Below, piece by piece: positions 43,590 through 51,792 of a stretch of 64,000 bases of DNA. Where the stretch lies: NCBI RefSeq assembly GCF_001426195.1, contig NZ_LMRS01000023.1, forward strand, positions 352,044-416,043, written 5' to 3'. Numbering within the stretch: position 1 is the stretch's first letter; each line of letters begins with the position of its first letter. A program made the translations under genes and the position numbers. The notes under the pieces were generated by a model. The model ran no database searches. It saw only the letters and a program-made list of their open reading frames with translations, and was not told where the DNA came from. The DNA comes from Sphingomonas sp. Leaf339 (GTDB lineage Bacteria; Pseudomonadota; Alphaproteobacteria; Sphingomonadales; Sphingomonadaceae).

Positions 43590-45184
43590 GCGTCACTCCC
43601 CGTTTGCGTCAGGGCCGACAACGGTACGACGAATTCGGCCGTCAGCCCCGCCTCATGGTAACGAAGGGTCACACCTCCTGTCCCGATCAAACCTTGGCGG
43701 ATGAGTCTGGCACCAAATCCACGTCGGGTCGGTTCTTTTACCGGCGGGCCGCCCTGTTCCTCCCACGTCATCGTCAGCGTCGCATCGGCCCCGTCGCCGG
43801 CGATCGCCCAGTTGATGTCGATCCGGCCGGTATCGTTCGACAGTGCACCGTATTTGCAGGCGTTGGTCATCATCTCGTGGATTACCAGCGACACCGACAT
43901 CGCCGCACTGGCGTCCAGCGTCACCATCGGACCCGTCCGCCGCATCCGATTTTCGAACCCGAACGGTGCCAGCACGCCGAGGATGATGCTGGCCATATCC
44001 GCCGCGATCCATTGCCCCTTCAACAAGGCGTCGTGCGCGGTGCTAAGCGCCAGCAACCGTTGCTCGAACACCGCCACTGGCGTGCGATCGGGAATGTCGC
44101 GCAGCGTCTGCGTGGCAATCGACTGTACCATCGACAGCATGTTCTTCAGCCGGTGGCTGATCTCGCCGTTCACCGATCGTTGCTGCTGATCCAGCCGGTG
44201 GCGGGACACGCCCGCTTCCAGCCGGTCGGCGACGCTGTGCAGGAACGATAATTCGGTCGCGGTCCAGCGGCGCGGGGTCGCGGCGTGGACCAGGAACACC
44301 GCGATGGTGCGGCCCCGATCGCGTACCGGCACGTTGACCAGCGCCGCGATGCCGACCGCCAGCATCCGCGATGGATCGGCGGCGGTGCGCGGATCGGTGG
44401 TGACGTCATGGATCACCAGCATCTCGCCCTTCGCCAGCCCGTCGCGGAGGCGGCCGAACTCCTCGAACCGGTGCCGGCCGGCCACGCTGGCGACGCCGTC
44501 GGCGGTCCAGTCCGGCTCGATCTCGATGGTCTCGGTGGCGGCGTCGACGGTGCCGAATCCGGCTCGGTCGGTCTGCAACGCATGGCCGACGATCTGCGCG
44601 ATCGATTGCGTCATCTCGCCGACCGACCGGCTGCGACGGATACGGTCGCCGATGTCGAGCAGTGCCGCCTGCAACCGCGCCAGATGTTCGCTGGTCCGCG
44701 CGATCTGGCGCAGTTCCAGATGATCGGCGACCTGCCGCGCCAGCGCCTCCAGCAATAACCGTTGCTGCTCGCTCAACCCGTCCGGCCGCGCGACCGTATC
44801 CATCACGCACAGCCGCCCGATCACCGCGCCCGACCGCATGACCAGCGGCGCGCCCGCGTAGAAGCGCAGGTGCGGGTGGTGCGTCACCAACGGATTGTCG
44901 CGGGTGCGCGGATCGACGGTCAGGTCGGGGATCGACAGGAAAGCGCCGCGATCGATCTCGATCCGGCATACCGACCAGTCGATCGGCGTCTCGGACAGAT
45001 CCAGTCCGATGCGCGCGCGAAACCATTGTCGCTCGATATCCAGCAGGCTGACGAGCGCGATTGGCGTGTCGCAACACACGCTGGCGACCAGCACGATATC
45101 GTCGAACGTCTTTTCCGGTGGCGTGTCGATCACGCCCAGCAGGTCGAACGCCTGCCGCCGGTCCTTGCCTGTCCGCTCGCTCAT
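43586..45184 (-). CDS. GAF-domain sensor histidine kinase (HWE/HisKA_2 class)
   Basis: The 532-residue soluble kinase from ATG 45184 has two GAF-type sensor domains (about residues 15-155 with RFYAGAPLVMRSGAVIGRLCVMD, and 175-315), then a HWE/HisKA_2 phosphotransfer region with H344 in EISHRLKNMLSMVQSIA and an ATPase domain ending in GFGARLIRQGL. The N-terminal GAF resembles those that sense redox or small molecules; ligand unknown. No membrane helix is present. It is coupled to the downstream receiver gene. Such pairs often act in general-stress or light responses. Confidence 0.9.
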   Translation of the reverse strand: MSERTGKDRRQAFDLLGVIDTPPEKTFDDIVLVASVCCDTPIALVSLLDIERQWFRARIGLDLSETPIDWSVCRIEIDRGAFLSIPDLTVDPRTRDNPLVTHHPHLRFYAGAPLVMRSGAVIGRLCVMDTVARPDGLSEQQRLLLEALARQVADHLELRQIARTSEHLARLQAALLDIGDRIRRSRSVGEMTQSIAQIVGHALQTDRAGFGTVDAATETIEIEPDWTADGVASVAGRHRFEEFGRLRDGLAKGEMLVIHDVTTDPRTAADPSRMLAVGIAALVNVPVRDRGRTIAVFLVHAATPRRWTATELSFLHSVADRLEAGVSRHRLDQQQRSVNGEISHRLKNMLSMVQSIATQTLRDIPDRTPVAVFEQRLLALSTAHDALLKGQWIAADMASIILGVLAPFGFENRMRRTGPMVTLDASAAMSVSLVIHEMMTNACKYGALSNDTGRIDINWAIAGDGADATLTMTWEEQGGPPVKEPTRRGFGARLIRQGLIGTGGVTLRYHEAGLTAEFVVPLSALTQTGSDA

Positions 45185-45313
45185 GGCCCCCACCGCGATC
45201 TGCTTCGCCACCCCGACGGCATCGGACGGCAAACACCGCAGATATACAAGCGTATAATGCGAACCTGTGTCGTGGTCCCCGACCGCATCTCGGTCAGGGG
45301 CGGACGATGCCGA

Positions 45314-45880
45314 TCAGGGCGCGGCGTCCAGTTGCGCGCGCAGATTGGCGATCGTCGCGGCGCTGGCATCCGGACGCGGCGCGGCTGGCTTGCCGTCGCG
45401 CAGGCGGGCGCGATCGCGTTCCGGCGGATCGACGCGGCGCACGCGCACCGCGGCATGACCCTGCGCGCGCAGCCCCAGCAACTGCGCCGCCCCGCGGGAC
45501 AGATCGATGATCCGCCGCCCGGCGAACGGCCCGCGGTCGTTGATCCGCAACAGGATCGTGCGACCGGTGTCGAGCGACGTCACCTCGACATAGCTGGGCA
45601 ACGGCAGCGTGGTATGCGCCGCCGTGATCCCCTTGGCGCGGAAGCGTTCGCCATTGGCGGTGCGGTTCCCGGATTCGCCGCCATACCAGCTCGCCTCGCC
45701 CAGCATGTCATAGGTGGGATCGGCAACGGGGGTATAGGTGGTGCCCCGCACCGTGTAGGAAGGGCCGATCCTTACCGGGGTGTCGCTGACCGGCCGGTAT
45801 CGCCCGCCGCCGCACGCCGACAGTATCAGCGCCAGCAGGACGACGGTGGGGCGGAGGCCAGAACAAAAAAGGGGCCGCAC
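45314..45880 (-). CDS. rlpA: RlpA-like septal lytic transglycosylase lipoprotein
   Basis: The 188-residue precursor has a lipoprotein signal ending in LSAC and a double-psi beta-barrel domain: GEASWYGGESGNRTANGERF, then TRTILLRINDRGPFAGRRIIDLSRGAA with the catalytic aspartate in NDRGPF. RlpA cleaves denuded peptidoglycan glycans, often at the septum. It has no C-terminal SPOR domain, unlike the Pseudomonas form. The GTG start lies 15 bp after the crtI stop. A GGGG...CCCC-TTTTTT stretch covers this start, resembling a terminator of crtI, so the exact start is less certain. Confidence 0.85.
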   Translation of the reverse strand: MRPLFCSGLRPTVVLLALILSACGGGRYRPVSDTPVRIGPSYTVRGTTYTPVADPTYDMLGEASWYGGESGNRTANGERFRAKGITAAHTTLPLPSYVEVTSLDTGRTILLRINDRGPFAGRRIIDLSRGAAQLLGLRAQGHAAVRVRRVDPPERDRARLRDGKPAAPRPDASAATIANLRAQLDAAP

Positions 45881-45895
45881 GCAGTCCCCCTCCGG

Positions 45896-47371
45896 CTACC
45901 GCCCCTCCAGCATCAGCTTCGCCGTCGCCTTCGCGCTGCCCACGACGCCGGGGATACCCGCGCCGGGATGCGTACCGGCGCCGACGAAATACAGATTCGG
46001 GATCGCATCGTCACGGTTGTGGACCCGGAAATAGGCGCTCTGCGTCAGGATCGGCTCCAGCGAAAACGCGCTGCCCAGATGCGCGTTCAGATCGGCGGCG
46101 AAGTCGCTCGGCGCATAGCTGAACTTGGTCACGATCCGCTCATGGATATCGGGGATCAGGCGACGACCCACTTCGTCCAGGATGCGCTTTTCCAGGATCG
46201 GCGTCACCTCCGCCCAGTCGACCGGAAACTTGCCCATGTGCGGCACAGGGGCTAGAACGTAGAAGGTCGAATGACCCTCGGGCGCCAGCGCCGGATCGGT
46301 CACGGTCGGGTGGTGCAGGTACAACGAGAAATCCTCGGCCAGCACGCCATGATCGTAGATGTCCTCCAGCAGGCCCTTATAGCGTGGACCGAACAGGATC
46401 ATGTGGTGCGGGATGCCCGGCCACGTGCCCTTGATGCCGAAATGCGTGACGAACAGCGACGGCGAGTATTTCTTGCGCTCCAGCTTTCCCTTGGTCCGCT
46501 GTGCCGCTCGCGAGGTGGACAGCAGGTCGCGGTACGTGTGCATGATGTCGCTGTTGGCGGCCACCATGTCCGCCTCGCCGCGCCAGCCGCTTTCCGTCAC
46601 CACGCCGGTCGCCCGGTCGCCCAGCGTCTCGATCTGCACCACCGGATCGCCCAGCCGGATCGTGCCGCCGATCCGCTCGAAATGCGCGACCAGCCCGGCG
46701 ACCAGCCGATTGGTGCCGCCCTTGGCAAACCACACGCCGCCATCGCGTTCCAGCTTGTGGATCAGCGCATAGATCGCGCTAGTCGTCATCGGGTTGCCGC
46801 CGACCAGCAGCGTGTGAAAGCTCAGCGCCTCACGCAGCTTTTCGGATTTCACGAAGCTCGACACGATCGAATACACCGACCGCCAAGCCTGATACTTCGC
46901 CAGCGCCGGCGCCGCCTTGATCATCGACGCGAAGTCGAGAAACGCGACATGGCCCAGCTTCTCGTACCCCTCGTGGAACACGCCTGCCGAATAGGTCAGG
47001 AACTTCTGGTATCCCTCCCAGTCGCCCGGATGCAGCCGCTCGATCTCGCCGCGCAGGATGCTGTCGTCGTTGGTGTAATCGAAATTCGTCCCGTCCGGCC
47101 AGTTCAGGCGGTAAAAGGGCGTGACCGGTTCCAGCACCACATCGTCGCGCATGTCGCGGCCGGTCAGTTGCCACAATTCCTCCAGACACGCCGGATCGGT
47201 GATGACGGTGGGGCCGGCATCGAAGGTGAAGCCCTCGCGCTCCCAATAATAGGCGCGCCCGCCGGGCTTGTCCCGCGACTCGACGATGGTGGTCTCCACC
47301 CCCGCCGACTGCAACCGGATCGCGAGCGCCAGGCCGCCGAAGCCCGCGCCGATGACGATCGCCCGCCTCAT
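45896..47371 (-). CDS. crtI: Phytoene desaturase
   Basis: CrtI converts phytoene to lycopene by four desaturations, using FAD. The 491 residues from ATG 47371 show the dinucleotide loop VIGAGFGGLALAIRL at the N terminus, then KPGGRAYYWEREGFTFDAGPTVI, and the C-terminal bacterial desaturase signature VGAGTHPGAGIPGV. The long upstream frame is rejected because it overlaps crtY antisense-free but without homology. The start overlaps the crtY stop by 4 bp, giving a crtY-crtI operon. Confidence 0.96.
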   Translation of the reverse strand: MRRAIVIGAGFGGLALAIRLQSAGVETTIVESRDKPGGRAYYWEREGFTFDAGPTVITDPACLEELWQLTGRDMRDDVVLEPVTPFYRLNWPDGTNFDYTNDDSILRGEIERLHPGDWEGYQKFLTYSAGVFHEGYEKLGHVAFLDFASMIKAAPALAKYQAWRSVYSIVSSFVKSEKLREALSFHTLLVGGNPMTTSAIYALIHKLERDGGVWFAKGGTNRLVAGLVAHFERIGGTIRLGDPVVQIETLGDRATGVVTESGWRGEADMVAANSDIMHTYRDLLSTSRAAQRTKGKLERKKYSPSLFVTHFGIKGTWPGIPHHMILFGPRYKGLLEDIYDHGVLAEDFSLYLHHPTVTDPALAPEGHSTFYVLAPVPHMGKFPVDWAEVTPILEKRILDEVGRRLIPDIHERIVTKFSYAPSDFAADLNAHLGSAFSLEPILTQSAYFRVHNRDDAIPNLYFVGAGTHPGAGIPGVVGSAKATAKLMLEGR

Positions 47372-48546
47372 GCGCCGGTCCTCAGGTCGGCACCCAGTAT
47401 CGCGCGCACGGCGCGGCCGATCGGAACCGGCGGCTTGCCTGTCAGCACCCGCGCCTTGTCGGTCATCGTCGATTGTCCAGCATAAAAGCGGCCGATCAGC
47501 CGCGGAGAGAGGGTGTAGAAGCGTTCCAGCACGCGGTAGCGTTCCGCCGGTTCTGCCGCCTTGAACAACATCGTGTCGAGCATCCGGTAGAAACCGCGTT
47601 GCGCCCATGTCGCCTTCGCCATCGCGTGGGTGGCGTCATGCAGCGCGATGCCGCCGAAATCACGGCGGCCGGCAATCATCGTCGCGGTTCGCACCGCATC
47701 GGGCAGCGAATATCCGGTCGTCGGATGGAACATGCCGGCGCGCATCCCGGCCTTCGCCACCTTGCCGGTCGATCGCCAGTACGCCTCGAAATCGCCACCC
47801 ATCGCCACCGGCAGCACACCCGATTCCTCACCGACGACCGCATCCGTCACCCAGCCGCGGGCACCCGCATACTGGTCGATCCGCGCGCCCAATGTCGCAT
47901 GATCGATATCCGGCGTATCGCTGTAATAGGTGTCCTCCACGAACATCCGGTCATCCGCCAGCGGCAGGCAATAGACGAAGCGATATCCGTCGATCTGCGC
48001 CACCGTCGCGTCCATGATGACCGGCGTCGGTGCTTCGTGGGGCGCCGCCAGTTGCAGGTCGCGGCCGACGAACTTCTGCCAGCCGAGATCGAGCACCGAC
48101 AGATCGCCCAGCCCGCGCACGTCGATCACGCCCGTCGCCTCGATCCGCTCGCCATCCGCCAGTACCACCGCCGTCGCCGATGCGGCCAGCACCTTGTGCC
48201 CCAGCATCAGCGCGTCCGCCGGCAAATCGCGCCGCACCACCGCGTCCAGTCGTTCGCTTTCGATCGAATAATAGGGCGCCGGAAACGACCGTGCGTGGGC
48301 GGGAAACATGATCGCATGATCCGGCCACCGCTGCGTCACGAGCGGATCGACCAGCCAGCGATCCGCATCGCCCACGTCACTGCCAAAGAAAGACCAGCGA
48401 TGGTTGCCGCCGACCACCGTCGCCTCGTCGACCAGCCGCACGTCGAGCGTCGGATGCCGCGCGCGCAGCGCCAGCGCGATCAGGCCGCCCGCGAGTCCCG
48501 CGCCGACGATCGCAACATCGCAATGGTGAACAGCCGCCATCGCCAT
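47368..48546 (-). CDS. crtY: Lycopene beta-cyclase
   Basis: CrtY closes both ends of lycopene to give beta-carotene. The 392-residue protein has an N-terminal dinucleotide loop (CDVAIVGAGLAGGLIALAL), NHRWSFF, which is highly characteristic of bacterial CrtY, and the later FHPTTGYSLPDAVR motif. Two in-frame ATGs (48546 and 48540) are possible. The gene is the first of the crtY-crtI unit and diverges from a GNAT gene. Confidence 0.95.
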   Translation of the reverse strand: MAMAAVHHCDVAIVGAGLAGGLIALALRARHPTLDVRLVDEATVVGGNHRWSFFGSDVGDADRWLVDPLVTQRWPDHAIMFPAHARSFPAPYYSIESERLDAVVRRDLPADALMLGHKVLAASATAVVLADGERIEATGVIDVRGLGDLSVLDLGWQKFVGRDLQLAAPHEAPTPVIMDATVAQIDGYRFVYCLPLADDRMFVEDTYYSDTPDIDHATLGARIDQYAGARGWVTDAVVGEESGVLPVAMGGDFEAYWRSTGKVAKAGMRAGMFHPTTGYSLPDAVRTATMIAGRRDFGGIALHDATHAMAKATWAQRGFYRMLDTMLFKAAEPAERYRVLERFYTLSPRLIGRFYAGQSTMTDKARVLTGKPPVPIGRAVRAILGADLRTGA

Positions 48547-48617
48547 CGACTAGCGCAGTTTGGCGTCCAGCGGAAAATCTTTCCGTCATCCCGGCGTCAT
48601 GGATTACCATCGCCGGC

Positions 48618-49142
48618 ATGGACGTTTTGACCACCCCCCTCCTGAAAACCCGGCGCCTGATCCTGACGCCGCCGGTCCCCAGCGACCATGACGACATGAC
48701 CGCACTCTGGGCCGATCCGGCGGTCTATGAAGGACTGATCGGTCGCCCCGCCACGCGCGAGGAATCATGGCACCGGCTGCTCCGTTATCAGGGTCATTGG
48801 GACTGGTGCGGCTATGGTCACTGGATGGTCCGCGACATCGACACCGGTCGCTGCGCGGGCAGCGTCGGCATCATGGATTCCCGCCGCGAGACGCAGCCCT
48901 CGTTCGCGGGCGTGCCGGAAGTGGGCTGGACCCTGATGGGCTGGGCGCACGGGCAGGGTTTCGCGCGTGAGGCGCTGGCGGCGTTGTTCGACTGGGCGGA
49001 CACCCGGATGCCGCGCACCGTCTGCATCATCGATCCCGCCAACGCGCCCTCGCTCCGGCTCGCCGCGCATGTCGGCTACACCGTCTATGCCGAGGGGCTG
49101 TACCGCGAGCGGCCGACGCTGTTCCTCGAACGCACGGCATGA
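48618..49142 (+). CDS. GNAT-family N-acetyltransferase
   Basis: The 174-residue protein is of the RimJ/RimL type: LLKTRRLILTPPVPSDHDDMTALWADP at the start, the V-type acetyl-CoA segment GWTLMGWAHGQGFAREAL and the closing NAPSLRLAAHVGYTV. It transfers an acetyl group to an amine, probably a protein N terminus or small molecule; the substrate is unknown. It diverges from crtY and lies 91 bp before crtZ, and may share a transcript with it. Confidence 0.9.
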   Translation: MDVLTTPLLKTRRLILTPPVPSDHDDMTALWADPAVYEGLIGRPATREESWHRLLRYQGHWDWCGYGHWMVRDIDTGRCAGSVGIMDSRRETQPSFAGVPEVGWTLMGWAHGQGFAREALAALFDWADTRMPRTVCIIDPANAPSLRLAAHVGYTVYAEGLYRERPTLFLERTA

Positions 49143-49174
49143 CCCCCCTCGCATCCGGGGCCCATCGCGCGTAT

Positions 49175-49234
49175 ATGGCCAGCATGCTGAAATCGCTGCA
49201 TCGTTATGCCGCCGACCATGGGGTCACACGCTGA
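49175..49234 (+). CDS. Possible short leader ORF coupled to crtZ
   Basis: A 19-codon frame (MASMLKSLHRYAADHGVTR; internal ATG at 49184) ends in a TGA that overlaps the crtZ ATG as TGATG. It could be a leader peptide controlling crtZ translation or chance. No homology is known. Confidence 0.22.
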   Translation: MASMLKSLHRYAADHGVTR

Positions 49235-49761
49235 TGTCATGGGTCGAAAAGGTCGCGATCGTCGCCTTCATGGTGTTGTTCATGGAGTGCTTCGCCTGGG
49301 CCACGCATAAATACGTCATGCACGGCTGGGGCTGGGGCTGGCACCAGTCGCATCATGAGGATCATGACGGCTGGTTCGAGAAGAACGACCTCTACGCCAT
49401 CGTCTTTGCGATCGTGCCGATCGTGCTGTTCGTCGTCGGCCTGTGGTGGGAACCGCTGTGGTGGATGGCGCTCGGCATCACCGTCTATGGCGGCATCTAC
49501 GCCTTCGTCCACGACATGCTCGTCCACCAGCGCGGCGGTTTCCGCTGGGTGCCCAAACAGGGTTACTTCAAGCGGCTGTTGCAGGCCCATCGCCTGCACC
49601 ACGCGGTCGAGGGCAAGGACGGCACCGTCAGCCACGGCTTCCTGTTCGCGCGCAAGCCGGCGGTGCTGAAGGCGCAACTGCGCGCCAACGCCGATCCGCA
49701 GCGCCGCCCGGCCCGCGCGGTACAGCGGATGGCCACCGACGCGTCGCCGGCGGAGCAGTGA
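49234..49761 (+). CDS. crtZ: Beta-carotene hydroxylase
   Basis: CrtZ adds hydroxyl groups at C3 of the beta-ionone rings (beta-carotene to zeaxanthin). The 175-residue membrane protein has the characteristic di-iron histidine motifs HKYVMH, HQSHHEDH, HDMLVH and HRLHH. Membrane helices flank them. The ATG is coupled to a possible leader ORF upstream, and the stop overlaps the crtW GTG start (GTGA). The C-terminal tail is basic and Ala/Arg-rich. Confidence 0.96.
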   Translation: MSWVEKVAIVAFMVLFMECFAWATHKYVMHGWGWGWHQSHHEDHDGWFEKNDLYAIVFAIVPIVLFVVGLWWEPLWWMALGITVYGGIYAFVHDMLVHQRGGFRWVPKQGYFKRLLQAHRLHHAVEGKDGTVSHGFLFARKPAVLKAQLRANADPQRRPARAVQRMATDASPAEQ

Positions 49762-50564
49762 GCATCGCCACGTCCCCGACGGCTGGCTCGCCGACCGCCG
49801 CCGCCCGGCGTCAGACACGCATCGGCCTGACGCTCGCCGCCGTCATCGTCACGGTGTGGCTGGCGATCCATATCACCGGCATCTTCTTCTGGCACTGGAG
49901 CCTGGCCATGGTGCCGGTCGCCGCCGTGATGGTGCTCGTCCAGACCTGGCTCAGCACCGGCCTGTTCATCATCGCCCATGATTCGATGCACGGCGCGCTC
50001 GCCCCCGGCCATCCGCGCCTGAACCGCATCGTCGGCGCGGCCTGCTTGTCGCTCTATGCCTGCCTGTCCTACGCCACGTTGCTGCCCCAGCATCACCTGC
50101 ACCACCGCCATGCCGGCGGGGCGGGGGACCCCGATTTTCACGGCGGCGACCCAAGCCTGATCGGCTGGTTCGGCCAGTTCTTCCGCACCTATTATTCGCA
50201 CGGCCAGATCGCCCGCATCACCATCGTCGGGCTCGTCTACACGCTAGTACTGGGCGCGCCGCTCGGCAACATCGCGGTGTTCTGGGCGATCCCGGCACTG
50301 GGCGCGGTGGCGCAGCTGTTCGTGTTCGGCACCTGGCTGCCCCACCGGGAGGGCGACGAGCCCTTCGCCGACCGGCACCGCGCGCGCAGCGCCCGCATCG
50401 CGCCGACGCTGTCGCTGCTGACCTGTTTCCATTTCGGCGGCTATCATCACGAACATCACCTGTCGCCCGGCACGCCCTGGTGGGGTCTGCCCGCCCGCCG
50501 GCGGGACTATCAGGCAAGCGCCCATCAATTCGGTAATGCTTCCGGGCTAAAGCCCCACCCGTGA
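49758..50564 (+). CDS. crtW: Beta-carotene ketolase CrtW
   Basis: CrtW puts keto groups at C4 of beta-ionone rings. The 268-residue membrane protein shows the desaturase-type clusters HDSMH, HHLHH and HHEHH with PTLSLLTCFHFGGYHHEHHLSP at the end, as in bacterial CrtW. Together with CrtZ it would give canthaxanthin, adonixanthin or astaxanthin. The start GTG overlaps crtZ, and the stop overlaps the next gene (GTGA again), giving a tightly coupled crtZ-crtW-hydroxylase unit. Confidence 0.93.
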   Translation: MSIATSPTAGSPTAAARRQTRIGLTLAAVIVTVWLAIHITGIFFWHWSLAMVPVAAVMVLVQTWLSTGLFIIAHDSMHGALAPGHPRLNRIVGAACLSLYACLSYATLLPQHHLHHRHAGGAGDPDFHGGDPSLIGWFGQFFRTYYSHGQIARITIVGLVYTLVLGAPLGNIAVFWAIPALGAVAQLFVFGTWLPHREGDEPFADRHRARSARIAPTLSLLTCFHFGGYHHEHHLSPGTPWWGLPARRRDYQASAHQFGNASGLKPHP

Positions 50565-51379
50565 CGATCGCGATCATCCTGTCCGCACTGGCGATGACCA
50601 TGATCGTCGGCGTCCGCTACCTGATTGTGTCGGGCGGTTTCGCCTGGGCGACCCGCCGCAAGCATCCGGGCCTGTACATGGGTCTCGATCCGCAGGTCCG
50701 TCGCGAGGTGATCTGGAGCCTCGCCTCGGCGGCGATCTATGGCATCCCCGCCGGGGTCGTCGCCTGGGGCTGGCAGAATCTCGGCTGGACGCGGGTGTAC
50801 GACGATATCCATGCGTATCCGCTGTGGTACTGGCCGGTGTCGGTCTTCCTCTACCTGCTGCTCCACGACGCCTGGTTCTACTGGACGCATCGCTGGATGC
50901 ACCGGCCCAAACCGTTCAAGCTGGCCCATGCGCTGCATCATGCCAGCCGTCCGCCCACCGCTTGGGCGGCGATGGCGTTCCATCCCATCGAGGCGCTGAC
51001 CGGCGCTGTGGTAATTCCGCTACTGGTCTTCCTGATTCCGATCCACATCGGCGGTCTGGCATTGGTCCTCACCATCATGACGGTTATGGGGGTCACCAAT
51101 CACATGGGGTGGGAGATTTTCCCGCGGTTCATGTGGAGGGGTGCACTGGGGGGCTGGCTGATCACCGCTAGCCATCATCAGCGGCATCATGAATTGTACG
51201 GGTGCAATTATGGCCTTTATTTCCGGCACTGGGACAGGCTGTGCGGCACCGACAAGGGGATCGGTGATTTCACGCGCGAACATGCCCGCGCCGCGCGCCG
51301 GGCGGCCGCTGCGTCGGGTGGCGATGGCGCTGTTGGCGCTCCCGCTGTTGGGGGGCGCGACGCAGGTCGCCCGACTTGA
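50561..51379 (+). CDS. Sterol-desaturase/fatty-acid-hydroxylase family protein, candidate carotenoid ring hydroxylase
   Basis: The 272-residue membrane protein has the family's histidine clusters HDAWFYWTHRWMH, HALHH and HHQRHH. It starts at GTG 50561 overlapping the crtW stop. Because it is translationally coupled to crtZ and crtW, a carotenoid substrate is likely; a 2-hydroxylase of the CrtG type, known from Brevundimonas and sphingomonads making nostoxanthin or 2-hydroxyastaxanthin, is the leading hypothesis (inference). The last 33 residues are Ala/Arg/Gly-rich and overlap the next gene for 98 bp, so the true C terminus may be altered. Confidence 0.82.
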   Translation: MTIAIILSALAMTMIVGVRYLIVSGGFAWATRRKHPGLYMGLDPQVRREVIWSLASAAIYGIPAGVVAWGWQNLGWTRVYDDIHAYPLWYWPVSVFLYLLLHDAWFYWTHRWMHRPKPFKLAHALHHASRPPTAWAAMAFHPIEALTGAVVIPLLVFLIPIHIGGLALVLTIMTVMGVTNHMGWEIFPRFMWRGALGGWLITASHHQRHHELYGCNYGLYFRHWDRLCGTDKGIGDFTREHARAARRAAAASGGDGAVGAPAVGGRDAGRPT

Positions 51380-51734
51380 TGTCGATGTCGCCCAGATGCG
51401 CTCGGCCAAGGGCCTGCTGCGCGTCTGCCTGACCGCCGATCCCGACAATTTCCCCGCCTGTGTCGATGATGCCCACGCGATCACCCGCTCCGTCCCGGCC
51501 GGCAATCGGACCGTTTCGTTCGCCGGCCTGCCACGCGGTGGCTATGCCGTGGCGGTGATCCATGACGAGAACGGCAATCACCGGCTAGACACCTTTGCCG
51601 GCATCCCGCGTGAAGGGTTCGGCTTCTCGCGCAATCCCAAGATCGGCTTCGGCCCGCCGCGTTTTGCCGCCGCCCGTTTCCAGATCGACAGTGATGCCGA
51701 AGAGCAACAGGTCAGGATGCGTTACATCTTCTGA
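51282..51734 (+). CDS. DUF2141-domain secreted protein
   Basis: The 150-residue precursor has a basic N terminus and signal helix (MALLALPLLGGATQVA) and a DUF2141 domain (GLLRVCLTADPDNFPAC, SFAGLPRGGYAVAVIHDENGNHRLDT, FGFSRNPKIGFGPPRF). The domain is a small periplasmic beta-sandwich of unknown function, frequent next to carotenoid hydroxylase genes in sphingomonads as far as I recall. The start at 51282 lies inside the preceding gene in another frame; ATG 51321 would shorten the overlap. Confidence 0.85.
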   Translation: MPAPRAGRPLRRVAMALLALPLLGGATQVARLDVDVAQMRSAKGLLRVCLTADPDNFPACVDDAHAITRSVPAGNRTVSFAGLPRGGYAVAVIHDENGNHRLDTFAGIPREGFGFSRNPKIGFGPPRFAAARFQIDSDAEEQQVRMRYIF

Positions 51735-51792
51735 CCTGATCGGGGCGGACACAAAGCGGGAAAGAGGCGTTTCGGGGCCGTAATATATCTTC

